From: Rosistilla carotiformis
GTDB taxonomy: Bacteria; Planctomycetota; Planctomycetia; Pirellulales; Pirellulaceae
Assembly (NCBI RefSeq): GCF_007753095.1
Contig: NZ_CP036348.1
Coordinates: 5,867,411 to 5,931,410 of the forward strand
Reading direction: 5' to 3'
Length of the DNA: 64,000 bases
Each line of letters opens with the position of its first letter. The first letter of the stretch is position 1. The position numbers and the translations under genes are program-made. The notes under the pieces are model-generated. The model saw only the letters and a program-made list of their open reading frames with translations, did not search any database and was not told where the DNA came from. Below, one piece after another: positions 48,527 through 56,679 of this stretch.

Positions 48527-49420
48527 GTGTCAACGCAACCTGAACCTTCATTTTTTCTGAAGCACGAATTTGCCATTCGCCGCATCCACTCTTTGCTGGG
48601 TGTCGTGCCAATCGGACTCTACATGTGCGTCCACCTGACAACCAATGCTAGCCTGATGGCGGGGCCTGGGGCCTTCCAGCGGATGGTGAATCAGATCCAC
48701 AGCCTGGGGCCGGCGCTACCGGTCGTCGAATGGGCCTTCATCTTTTTGCCGCTGCTGTTCCACGCCATCATTGGCATTTGGATTGGAATGACCGGCGAAT
48801 CGAACACCGATCGCTACAAATACACGGCGAATCGCCGCTACCGGTTCCAACGCATCACCGGCTACATCGCGTTTGTCTACATCACGATGCATGTCTTCCA
48901 TCTGCATGGTTGGTTCCACTTCGGTCCTTGGTTGGACTACATCGCCACGCCGCTGGGGATGGCTCAGTTCAAGCCTTACAACGCGGCATCCAGTTTGGCT
49001 CACGCGATGGACGGCGTTTTCTGGCCCGCTTTTTACCTGGTCGGTGTTCTGTCGTGCGTCTATCACTTTGCTAACGGTCTGTGGACCGCCGGGATCACCT
49101 GGGGATTGTGGGTTTCGCCTGCAGCTCAGAAACGTGCATCGATGTTGTGTGGCGGGATCGGCCTGTTGGTCGGCATCATCTCGATCACCGCTTGGGTTGG
49201 CGCGTTGACTGTCGATCCTAAGGAAGCTCGGATCGTCGAGGATCGGATGTACGAAGCGGGCTTGGAATCGGGCGCCGTCTTCGACGACCCGCACAAACGC
49301 TCGGCTCCCGAAGCGGTTGAGTCCGAGGAATCGGAAGCCGACAGCGACGCAAACGCAGCCGACGAAGCGGACGCGGATGCGGAAAAAGCTGACGCGTCTG
49401 AGACCTCCGCGGCAGAGTAG
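48527..49420 (+). CDS. sdhC: Succinate dehydrogenase cytochrome b558-type membrane subunit
   Basis: This 297-residue protein is the haem-bearing membrane anchor of a B-type succinate:quinone oxidoreductase. It has five membrane helices with conserved His residues (RRIHSLLGVVPIGLYMCVHL, LPLLFHAIIGIWIGM, YIAFVYITMHVFHLHG, VLSCVYHFANGLWTAGITWG), likely ligands for two haems. An unusual ~70-residue cytoplasmic tail rich in Glu, Asp and Ala ends the protein. The start is a GTG at 48527. It is the first gene of sdhC-sdhA-sdhB, with a 69-bp gap to sdhA. The upstream hairpins may control its translation. Confidence 0.93.
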   Translation: MSTQPEPSFFLKHEFAIRRIHSLLGVVPIGLYMCVHLTTNASLMAGPGAFQRMVNQIHSLGPALPVVEWAFIFLPLLFHAIIGIWIGMTGESNTDRYKYTANRRYRFQRITGYIAFVYITMHVFHLHGWFHFGPWLDYIATPLGMAQFKPYNAASSLAHAMDGVFWPAFYLVGVLSCVYHFANGLWTAGITWGLWVSPAAQKRASMLCGGIGLLVGIISITAWVGALTVDPKEARIVEDRMYEAGLESGAVFDDPHKRSAPEAVESEESEADSDANAADEADADAEKADASETSAAE

Positions 49421-49489
49421 TCTCGCCGCGTCGCATCCTACCTAACGAATCATCAAACACACACCGATTTATATCATTTGGAGTCATCA

Positions 49490-51463
49490 ATGTCCCAGCA
49501 ACGGGTCGTAGTTATCGGCGGTGGCCTGGCCGGTCTGTCTGCCACGATGAAGCTGGCAGAGCTGGGCATTCCGGTCGATCTGATCAGCCTGACGCCGGTC
49601 AAGCGTTCACACAGCGTGTGTGCCCAAGGTGGCATCAACGCCTGTAACGACCAGACGCGTCAGTTGGGCGACAGCGAATGGAAGCACTTCGACGATACCG
49701 TCTACGGTGGTGACTTCCTGCAGCACCAACCGCCGGTCAAAGAGATGACGTTGTGGGCGCCAAAGGTGATCGAGTTGATGGATCGCTTGGGCGTTCCGTT
49801 CAATCGCACCGGCGAAGGTTTTATCGACCGCCGTCGCTTCGGCGGAACGCTGTACAAGCGAACCGCCTTCTCGGGCGCAACCACCGGTCAGCAGTTGCTG
49901 TATGCGTTGGACGAACAGGTGCGTCGCCGCGAGAGCGAAGGACTGGTTCGCAAGTTTGAATTCTGGGACTTCTTGGGACCGATCCAAGACAGCAATGGCG
50001 AATGTCGCGGCGTCGTCGCTCAAGACATGGTGTCGATGGAAATTCGCGGCTTCCCCGCGTCGGCAGTTGTCGTCGCCAGTGGTGGTTGCGGTTTGTTGTA
50101 CGGCCGCAGCACGATGAGCGTCTTCTGCAACGGCAGTGCGGCCAGTCGCTGTTTCCAAGCCGGTGCCAAGTATGGCAACGCGGAGTTCATTCAGGTTCAC
50201 CCGACCGCGATTCCTGGCGCCGACAAGTTGCGACTGATGAGCGAATCGGCGCGTGGCGAAGGTGGACGCGTGTGGGTTCCGAAGAAGCCGCAAGATTCTC
50301 GCTCGCCTCGCCAGATCCCCGAGAACGAACGCTACTACTTCTTGGAAGAACGTTATCCCGAATACGGCAACTTGGTCCCACGCGACATCGCGACCCGCGA
50401 GATCTTCGACGTCTGCGTCAACGACGGATTGAGCGTCGAAGCGGGACGGATGTGCGTCTACTTGGATCTGACCCATATCGAGCGATCCGAACTGGACCGC
50501 AAGCTGGGCGGCATCTTGGAGATCTACGAGAAGTTCCAAGGCGTCGATCCACGCGACGAACCGATGAAGATCTTCCCCGCGGTTCACTACAGCATGGGCG
50601 GCCTGTGGGCTGATTATGTCCGTTCGGCCGACGGCGGCATGGAAGCGGGCAACCCTCGCAACCAGATGACAACCATCAACGGTTTGTACGCGATGGGCGA
50701 ATGCGATTACCACTACCACGGTGCGAACCGTTTGGGTGCCAACTCGCTGCTCAGTTGCATCTTCACGGGCCTCTTCAGCGGTCCTGGCATCGCCAACTTC
50801 ATCCAAGGTCGCAGCGAAGCAACGACCAGCGATGTGGAAGCGGCGGTTCGCAAGCAACAGGAACGTCACGATGCTCTGTTGAACCAGAGTGCCGGCGGCG
50901 AGAACCCTTACTTGATCCATCAGGAACTTGGCGACGTGTTGACTCGCGCGGCGACCGTGGTCCGCAAGAACGAACAGCTCGAAGAAGCGATCAAGACAGT
51001 CGACGATTTGCATCAACGCGTGCAGAAGGTTTCGCTGTCCGATACCGGCACCTGGACCAATCAGAACGTGATCTTTGCCAAAGCGGTTCAGGACATGTTC
51101 CCGTTGGCCAAGGCGTTGTTGAAGGGTGCGTTGCAGCGGGATGAGTGCCGCGGTGCTCACTTCAAGCCAGCCTTCTCGATGCCCGAATTGACAAGCGACA
51201 ACGATGCCGATCGTCGCCGCGAAGCCGAAGCGTGGTGCGATCGCTTCGAAGAGAACAACAAGAAATTCTTGAAGAGTTCCGTTGCCACTTGGGAAGGGAA
51301 CGATGTGTCGATCGCATACGAAGATGTCGATACGTCGCTGATTCCTCCGCGTCCACGGCTGTATGGCCTCAAGGGTGCTGAAGTGATCAGCGAGGTCTGG
51401 AACGAACGGGCTGCCAAGAAGAAAGCCGCCGCCGCGACAGCCTCTCAAGACGCAGCCAACTAA
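49490..51463 (+). CDS. sdhA: Succinate dehydrogenase flavoprotein subunit
   Basis: This 657-residue protein oxidises succinate to fumarate and passes electrons via FAD to SdhB. The FAD Rossmann motif is VVVIGGGLAGLSATMKLAEL, the covalent-FAD His is about residue 41 in KRSHSVCAQGGINACND, and substrate-site segments include HPTAIPGADKLRLMSESARG, VHYSMGGLWADY and GECDYHYHGANRLGANSLLS. The ATG at 49490 has GGAG seven bases upstream; an in-frame TTG four codons earlier is less likely. A long antisense frame (49607-51469) is a shadow. Confidence 0.96.
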   Translation: MSQQRVVVIGGGLAGLSATMKLAELGIPVDLISLTPVKRSHSVCAQGGINACNDQTRQLGDSEWKHFDDTVYGGDFLQHQPPVKEMTLWAPKVIELMDRLGVPFNRTGEGFIDRRRFGGTLYKRTAFSGATTGQQLLYALDEQVRRRESEGLVRKFEFWDFLGPIQDSNGECRGVVAQDMVSMEIRGFPASAVVVASGGCGLLYGRSTMSVFCNGSAASRCFQAGAKYGNAEFIQVHPTAIPGADKLRLMSESARGEGGRVWVPKKPQDSRSPRQIPENERYYFLEERYPEYGNLVPRDIATREIFDVCVNDGLSVEAGRMCVYLDLTHIERSELDRKLGGILEIYEKFQGVDPRDEPMKIFPAVHYSMGGLWADYVRSADGGMEAGNPRNQMTTINGLYAMGECDYHYHGANRLGANSLLSCIFTGLFSGPGIANFIQGRSEATTSDVEAAVRKQQERHDALLNQSAGGENPYLIHQELGDVLTRAATVVRKNEQLEEAIKTVDDLHQRVQKVSLSDTGTWTNQNVIFAKAVQDMFPLAKALLKGALQRDECRGAHFKPAFSMPELTSDNDADRRREAEAWCDRFEENNKKFLKSSVATWEGNDVSIAYEDVDTSLIPPRPRLYGLKGAEVISEVWNERAAKKKAAAATASQDAAN

Positions 51464-51502
51464 CAACAATCAAATCGATCCACGCCTACCGGTTTCATAC
51501 CA

Positions 51503-52348
51503 ATGATTGCACCTGAAAAATCCATGCCCGATACGATCGATGTCCGGATCTTGCGCCAAGAAGGACCCGGTAAAAAGCCATACTGGGAACGCCATCGCAT
51601 CCAGTACGAGCGCGAGATGAACGTGATCAGCGTGCTGCAGAAGGTCGCCGCGCAAGCGAAGACCGTCGAAGGCAAAGACGTTGCTCCCGTCGCTTGGGAT
51701 TGCGGCTGCTTGGAAGAGGTTTGCGGATCGTGCACGATGGTCATCAACGGCCGCGTGCGACAGAGTTGTTCGGCGTTGGTCGACAAGTTGTTGGCCGACC
51801 AGCCGTCACATATCGAACTGGCTCCGATGACCAAGTTCCCCGTGCTTCGCGATCTGTTGGTCGATCGATCGCGTCTGTTCCGTGGACTGAAAAAGATCAA
51901 AGCCTGGGTGCCCGTCGATGGTTATTACGACATGGGACCGGGAGAACGGCAGAGTCGCGAACAGCAGGAACAGGCTTATCCGTTGAGCCAATGCATGAGC
52001 TGTGGTTGCTGTCTGGACGCTTGCCCGCAGTACAAGAAGATCGAAGTCGATCGGATCACTGGCGAGTCGGAAGAGGATTACCAAGCTCGCTGCAACGCCG
52101 AATACGACAACGCATTTATCGGTGCCAATGCGATCAGCCAAGTAATGCTGTTCAACGATCATCCGGTCGGCAAGATGATGGCTGATGAACGGATGGAAGC
52201 GCTGACCGAGCCAGGTGGAATCCAGGTTTGCGGTAACGCTCAGAACTGTGTCGCGGTCTGCCCGAAAGAGATTCCGTTGACGACCTCGATCGCTCGCGCC
52301 GGTCGCGCCGCGACGGTTCACGCGATCAAGCAGTTCTTCGACCGGTAA
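51503..52348 (+). CDS. sdhB: Succinate dehydrogenase iron-sulfur subunit
   Basis: This 281-residue protein carries electrons from SdhA to the membrane subunit. The N-terminal ferredoxin-like domain has a [2Fe-2S] motif in WDCGCLEEVCGSCTM with a last Cys in RVRQSCSAL. The C-terminal domain has QCMSCGCCLDACPQY and CGNAQNCVAVCPKE, ligands of the [4Fe-4S] and [3Fe-4S] centres. It follows sdhA by 39 bp and completes the three-subunit B-type complex. The first seven residues before MPDTIDVRIL may be dispensable. Confidence 0.96.
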   Translation: MIAPEKSMPDTIDVRILRQEGPGKKPYWERHRIQYEREMNVISVLQKVAAQAKTVEGKDVAPVAWDCGCLEEVCGSCTMVINGRVRQSCSALVDKLLADQPSHIELAPMTKFPVLRDLLVDRSRLFRGLKKIKAWVPVDGYYDMGPGERQSREQQEQAYPLSQCMSCGCCLDACPQYKKIEVDRITGESEEDYQARCNAEYDNAFIGANAISQVMLFNDHPVGKMMADERMEALTEPGGIQVCGNAQNCVAVCPKEIPLTTSIARAGRAATVHAIKQFFDR

Positions 52349-52369
52349 TTTCTGAATCGGTAAAGCTCG

Positions 52370-53410
52370 ATGCAACGACAGCTGTTTGGCAAAACCGGCT
52401 TGCGAATTCCGCCGGTCGTATTCGGTTCGACCAGCTTGGGGAACCTGTTTGCCGAGGTCCCCGACGAGGCGAAGCAGCAGGTGGTTGCCGAGTGGTTTCG
52501 CCGCGTCGAAGCCCCCGTTTTTATCGACTCCGCCGGCAAGTACGGCGCGGGGATGTCGTTGGAGATTATCGGTCGCGAGCTGGCGCGGTTGAACATCGAT
52601 CCCGCCGACGTGGTGATCAGCAACAAGCTTGCTTGGACTCGCCAGCCGTTGGTTGGCGATGAGCCTACGTTTGAACCGGGTGCTTGGTTTGGGCTGACGC
52701 ACGACGCGCGTCAGGAGATCAGTTACGAGGGGATCCTCCGCTGCTATCACCAAGGGAACGAACTGCTTGGCGATTACCAAGCCGGTCTGGTTTCGGTTCA
52801 CGATCCCGATGAGTATCTCGCTGCGGCAGTCGATCCCGCCGATCGCAAGCAGCGTTGGCACGACATCGAAGAGGCCTATCGTGCGCTAGGTGAGCTGCGC
52901 AGCGACGGGAAGGTCCTGGGCGTTGGCGTGGGAGCCAAGGACTGGACTTCGATCCGCCACGTCTGCGATCGCGTCGATCTCGACTGGGTGATGCTGGCCA
53001 ATTCGCTGACGATTATGAAACATCCGCCGGAGTTGCTGGCGTTTATCGAACAGTTGGATGAAGCCGGAGTCGGGATCTTAAACGCCGCGGTCTTTAACGC
53101 CGGCTTCGCGCTCGGCGGCAAGTTCTACGATTACCGTGTCGTCACCGGCGAATCGGCCGAGGATCGCGAACTGCTCGATTGGCGGCAGCGTTTTCAAACC
53201 GCGTGCCAGCGGTTCGACGTCGCGCCGGCGGCGGCTTGTCTGGAGTTTGCTCGCAGCGTTCCAGGGATCCAAGCTGTCGCGATCAGCAGTTCCAGTCCAC
53301 ACAACATCGCACGAACCGTCGCGGCGGTCGACGGCGCAGCGCCACCAAGCTTCTGGTCGCATTTAAAAGAAATGCACGTGATCGATCCGTCGTTCCCGTT
53401 CTTGGGCTAG
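52370..53410 (+). CDS. Aldo/keto reductase
   Basis: This 346-residue enzyme has the AKR opening MQRQLFGKTGLRIPPVVFGS, the catalytic Asp/Tyr in VFIDSAGKYGAGMSLEIIG, Lys in VVISNKLAW, and His in GLVSVHDPDEYL. The closest type by eye is the D-threo-aldose 1-dehydrogenase/L-fucose dehydrogenase-like group, which oxidises sugars with NAD(P). It lies 21 bp after sdhB on the same strand, so it is probably transcribed with the sdh operon; a functional link is not obvious. It is convergent with the PmoA-like gene. Confidence 0.9.
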   Translation: MQRQLFGKTGLRIPPVVFGSTSLGNLFAEVPDEAKQQVVAEWFRRVEAPVFIDSAGKYGAGMSLEIIGRELARLNIDPADVVISNKLAWTRQPLVGDEPTFEPGAWFGLTHDARQEISYEGILRCYHQGNELLGDYQAGLVSVHDPDEYLAAAVDPADRKQRWHDIEEAYRALGELRSDGKVLGVGVGAKDWTSIRHVCDRVDLDWVMLANSLTIMKHPPELLAFIEQLDEAGVGILNAAVFNAGFALGGKFYDYRVVTGESAEDRELLDWRQRFQTACQRFDVAPAAACLEFARSVPGIQAVAISSSSPHNIARTVAAVDGAAPPSFWSHLKEMHVIDPSFPFLG

Positions 53411-53451
53411 CAGCCGCGATAGGCGCCGATCGAATCGGACGATCCTGCGAT

Positions 53452-54471
53452 CTACTCGGCTTTGTCGCCGCACCACGCTTGCCATTGCTGTTCGATCCAC
53501 GCCGGATCGGGCTTTCCATCGGTGACCAGGAATCGAAAGCTCGCTTCGTAGGGCTGGTCTTTGGTGATCTGGAACTCTCCCGTCACGCAAGGTGCAAAGC
53601 AGAAGTAGGGCATGCTGGGATGGAGCCGCGCCGGCTGCGGGGCGCGAAAGTTGTCGGCGTGTCCAAGCATCGTGATGCAGACCACGTCGTCCCCTTCGGT
53701 TCCCGAAAGCGTTACCCATCGCGTCGGGTGATGGTTTCCTGTGATCCGGACATGGCCGTGCTCGTCGACGATCTCGCTGATCGGTTCGCTTGGTCTTTCG
53801 TTGCTCGCGTCGCTTGCTTTGGCGGCAGCTTTCTTTCCCGATGGCAGGCTCCAGCGAGCGGGGCCGCGCGTCGCAACGCCGCCGTAATGATACTTTTCAA
53901 CCGTCAACGGCTTGTCGGTCAGTGCTTGCTGAGTCGTCTGGAGATCGAAGCAGCGGTACGATCCGTCGGTCGGTTGGACCGTGATTCGCCATCGCTCACG
54001 CAGTATATCGACCTTCGGTTCGGCGACCGTATGGTGAATCAGATCGACCTCGAACCCTGCCGATTCATTTACGGTAAACGTCTTGACGACGCGTTCATGC
54101 GACACGCGTCCGACGCCTCCGGCAAGATTCCAGAAGTCGATCTCGCGTCCGTCGTAGTTGGTCCTCACCCACGCGCTGAAGATCCCCTGTTGGTGCGGAT
54201 GATCTGCGGGGAAAGCTGCCGTGACGACGCTTCCCGCTGGCGAAGCGACAGGATGCAGGAATCCGCTGCGGTGATAGATCGGATCGATTCCGTCGGGGAC
54301 CGGCGGCGATTGCTTGTTGTAAACCAACACCGACTTGCCATCGCTGGCGATCTCGATCGCCGCATCGGTCTCCGTTACTTGCAGTTCGGCGGCGGCAAGC
54401 GGGGATGCAATCAGAGACGAGACCGCAAGCAGGCTTGCGAGCAATGAACGCAATGCGGGCGTGTGTGTCAT
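53452..54471 (-). CDS. Secreted PmoA-like / DUF6807 family protein
   Basis: This 339-residue protein has a signal peptide (SLLASLLAVSSLIASPLAAA) and the features of the PmoA-like family in planctomycetes: VLVYNKQSPPVPDGIDPIYH, ASPAGSVVTAAFPADHPHQQ, GIFSAWVRTNYDGREIDFWN and MPYFCFAPCVTGEFQITKDQ. These are exported proteins of beta-sandwich type found near sugar-degrading genes; despite the name, methane oxidation is not implied. The function is unknown. The start is the ATG at 54471. A long antisense frame (53179-54447) is rejected. Confidence 0.85.
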   Translation of the reverse strand: MTHTPALRSLLASLLAVSSLIASPLAAAELQVTETDAAIEIASDGKSVLVYNKQSPPVPDGIDPIYHRSGFLHPVASPAGSVVTAAFPADHPHQQGIFSAWVRTNYDGREIDFWNLAGGVGRVSHERVVKTFTVNESAGFEVDLIHHTVAEPKVDILRERWRITVQPTDGSYRCFDLQTTQQALTDKPLTVEKYHYGGVATRGPARWSLPSGKKAAAKASDASNERPSEPISEIVDEHGHVRITGNHHPTRWVTLSGTEGDDVVCITMLGHADNFRAPQPARLHPSMPYFCFAPCVTGEFQITKDQPYEASFRFLVTDGKPDPAWIEQQWQAWCGDKAE

Positions 54472-54543
54472 CGATTCGTCCTGTGTTGGTGAGGGCCCGT
54501 GGGAGGTCTAGTTGGGGCGGTGCGAGGCCGATGCCATCGCGGT

Positions 54544-55176
54544 TTAGCGACGGAGCATTTTCAGAGCGAACTGGCTGCCCATCTTCTGATGGATGGCGAG
54601 TTGGATGTAGAGCATCGCCATCGGTTCCAAGTAGCGTGCAGATTGCAGGTCGCCCGCATCGATCGCCTCAAAACCAAGCTCGTCGATCAGCGTTCCTGCG
54701 GTCGCTTTTGCTGTAACGTCGTCGCCACAGTAGAACATCGTGGCGCGTTGGCCATCGAAATCGGGGTTTTCCATCGTCGCCAAACTGGCGGTGTTGAAGG
54801 CTTTGACAACGTGTGCTCCGGCAGCCCAGTGCGCGATCTTTTCGGCTGCCGATTCGGTGTGGCCGAGCGTGATCCCGTCGAAGGTTTCGTTTAGCGGGTT
54901 GGTGCAATCGATCAAGGTCTTGCCGGTCAAATCGCCTGCGTTGGTCAGCGTTTCGCGGGCGGCGGTCCATGGGGCGGCGAACAGGATCGTATCGCATTGC
55001 CGCGCCGCTTCGGCGATCGTTTCGGCTGCATGGGCGTGCGGATTCTCTTCGATCAACTGTTGCACGCGCTCACTTTGTGGCAGTCGCGAGCCAAAGACGA
55101 TGTTGTGACCGAGCCCGGCCAGACGGCGGCCCAGGGTTGCACCGACGTTGCCCGTACCTAAAACTGCGATATCCAA
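54544..55176 (-). CDS. NADPH-dependent F420 reductase-like Rossmann protein
   Basis: This 210-residue protein starts at a TTG (55176) preceded by AAAGG; the next codons give the dinucleotide motif DIAVLGTGNVGATLGRRLAG, which must lie at the N-terminus. The remaining body (NIVFGSRLPQSERVQQLIEE, TLIDCTNPLNETFDGITLG, AHVVKAFNTASLATMENPDF) fits the NADP:F420 oxidoreductase-like family, which also includes enzymes using other substrates. A longer frame to 55926 is open by chance and runs antisense to the LOG-family gene. It is divergent from that gene, 105 bp away. Confidence 0.85.
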   Translation of the reverse strand: MDIAVLGTGNVGATLGRRLAGLGHNIVFGSRLPQSERVQQLIEENPHAHAAETIAEAARQCDTILFAAPWTAARETLTNAGDLTGKTLIDCTNPLNETFDGITLGHTESAAEKIAHWAAGAHVVKAFNTASLATMENPDFDGQRATMFYCGDDVTAKATAGTLIDELGFEAIDAGDLQSARYLEPMAMLYIQLAIHQKMGSQFALKMLRR

Positions 55177-55281
55177 TGCTTCAAACCTTTGACTATAACG
55201 GGGATGTGAATGACTGGTTGCATTGTATTGGCAACCCGCATGGCTTGATATCCTGCTACACGCCCCCGGAAGAGAACGAGA

Positions 55282-56283
55282 ATGACCGAAAAACCGGACG
55301 ATTCGGGAAGCAACAAAGAGACACGGTTGCGCAGCCCCGACTTGATCGAAGTGATGCGGAAGACGATCGATCGGCTGGTCCGCGACCGGACCGCGCGCGG
55401 CGATCTGAAGATCCTCAGCCGCACGTTGATCGAATTGCGATATGCGTTTAGCGTCTTCCGACCCTACCGGCGACATCGCAAAGTGACCGTCTTCGGGTCG
55501 GCTCGGACCGCGCCGTCGCATCCAACGTTTAAGGCGGCCGAGGAGTTTGGTCGGCGGATGGCGGCCGAGGACTGGATGGTCGTCACCGGTGCGGGTAGCG
55601 GGATCATGGAGGCGGGGCACCGCGGCGCGGGACGCGAGCATTCGATGGGGCTGAACATCATGTTGCCCTTCGAACAGGGTGCCAACCCGGTGATCGAAGG
55701 CGATCGCAAGCTGGTCACGATGAAGTACTTTTTCACTCGCAAGTTGATGTTTGTGAAAGAGTGCCACGCGGTGGTCAGCCTGCCCGGCGGCTTTGGTACG
55801 CTCGACGAAACCGCCGAAGTGATGACCCTGCTGCAAACGGGGAAGCACCCGATGATTCCAGTCGTTCTGTTGGATTCGCCCGGTGGAACGTATTGGAAGG
55901 AGTTTGGCAAGTTTGTCGATTCGCAACTGCTCGACGGCGGGATGATCTCGCCCGAGGATCTGCGGTTGTACAAGATCACCGAATCAGTCGACGAAGCGGT
56001 CGCCGAACTCGATCGCTTCTATCGTGTCTATCACAGCATGCGGTATGTCAACGGCAAGCTGGTGCTGCGGTTGCAGCGACCGTTGGGAGCGGCGAAGTTG
56101 GCAGCGGTCAACGATCGGTTCTCCGATATCGTCGTCAAAGGCGGTTTCGAGCAGATGGCTGCACTGCCGGAGGAGCACTCCGAAGCAGAGATCGCCGAAT
56201 TGCCGCGGCTGGTCTTTCTGTTCAATCGTCGGGCGATGGGGCGACTGCGAATGCTGATCGACTTTATCAACGAAGACGAGTGA
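55282..56283 (+). CDS. LOG/TIGR00730-family nucleotide hydrolase-like protein (long form)
   Basis: This 333-residue protein has the family motifs GAGSGIMEAGHRGAG and LPGGFGTLDETAEV, which bind and cleave nucleoside monophosphates at the N-glycosidic bond (LOG phosphoribohydrolases and PpnN relatives). It has an N-terminal helical extension (about 1-65) and a C-terminal ~90-residue extension (FSDIVVKGGFEQMAALPEEH) beyond the usual ~190-residue core. The ATG at 55282 fits the domain. Substrate is unclear: a purine or cytokinin-like nucleotide is possible. Confidence 0.9.
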   Translation: MTEKPDDSGSNKETRLRSPDLIEVMRKTIDRLVRDRTARGDLKILSRTLIELRYAFSVFRPYRRHRKVTVFGSARTAPSHPTFKAAEEFGRRMAAEDWMVVTGAGSGIMEAGHRGAGREHSMGLNIMLPFEQGANPVIEGDRKLVTMKYFFTRKLMFVKECHAVVSLPGGFGTLDETAEVMTLLQTGKHPMIPVVLLDSPGGTYWKEFGKFVDSQLLDGGMISPEDLRLYKITESVDEAVAELDRFYRVYHSMRYVNGKLVLRLQRPLGAAKLAAVNDRFSDIVVKGGFEQMAALPEEHSEAEIAELPRLVFLFNRRAMGRLRMLIDFINEDE

Positions 56284-56679
56284 TCTCGCGGTCGAGGTGA
56301 GCTCGCAGGGCATTTTCTCGGGGCGTTTGCGACGCCCGTCGGGACAGGTTGAAGCGGATGTGGGGATGACCGCATCGGCGGTGGTCCGGTCGTGTCGCTT
56401 GTGACGGCGGCGCGATCGAGTTCGTGAACTTTATCGACTGCGTCGACTTCTGCGGTCACGAAAGCTTCTCCGGTCTGCCGATGCTAGCAGTGTGACCCAT
56501 GAAGGGAATCAAAACTGTTAAGTCTTCATGCGACCGGATCGATCCAATGCACTGCTGTTTGCGGTGCGATCGCTTCAGAGCCGCGTGAGGGATAGCTTCC
56601 GGCAAGGACTCGCTGGTGCCCAATGTCAAGCCGCCGTCAACGATGACAGCGCGGCGTCACCTGAGCCTGGATCGACGAC
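56284..56679. other. Intergenic region without visible features
   Basis: This 396-bp gap lies between two same-strand genes. A small hairpin GGGCG/CGCCC near 56328-56335 follows the LOG-family gene without a T-tract. I see no convincing small gene, promoter or repeat. Confidence 0.35.

Noticed and set aside
49607-51469. 620-codon minus-strand frame opposite sdhA
   Set aside because: It is a mirror frame of a highly conserved gene; composition (Arg/His/Val-rich) is typical of antisense shadows.
53179-54447. 422-codon plus-strand frame opposite the PmoA-like gene
   Set aside because: It overlaps two recognised genes and shows no domain.
55177-55926. Long N-terminal extension of the F420-reductase-like frame
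   Set aside because: The dinucleotide motif must be N-terminal, a TTG with ribosome-binding site is present at 55176, and the extension is antisense to the LOG-family gene.
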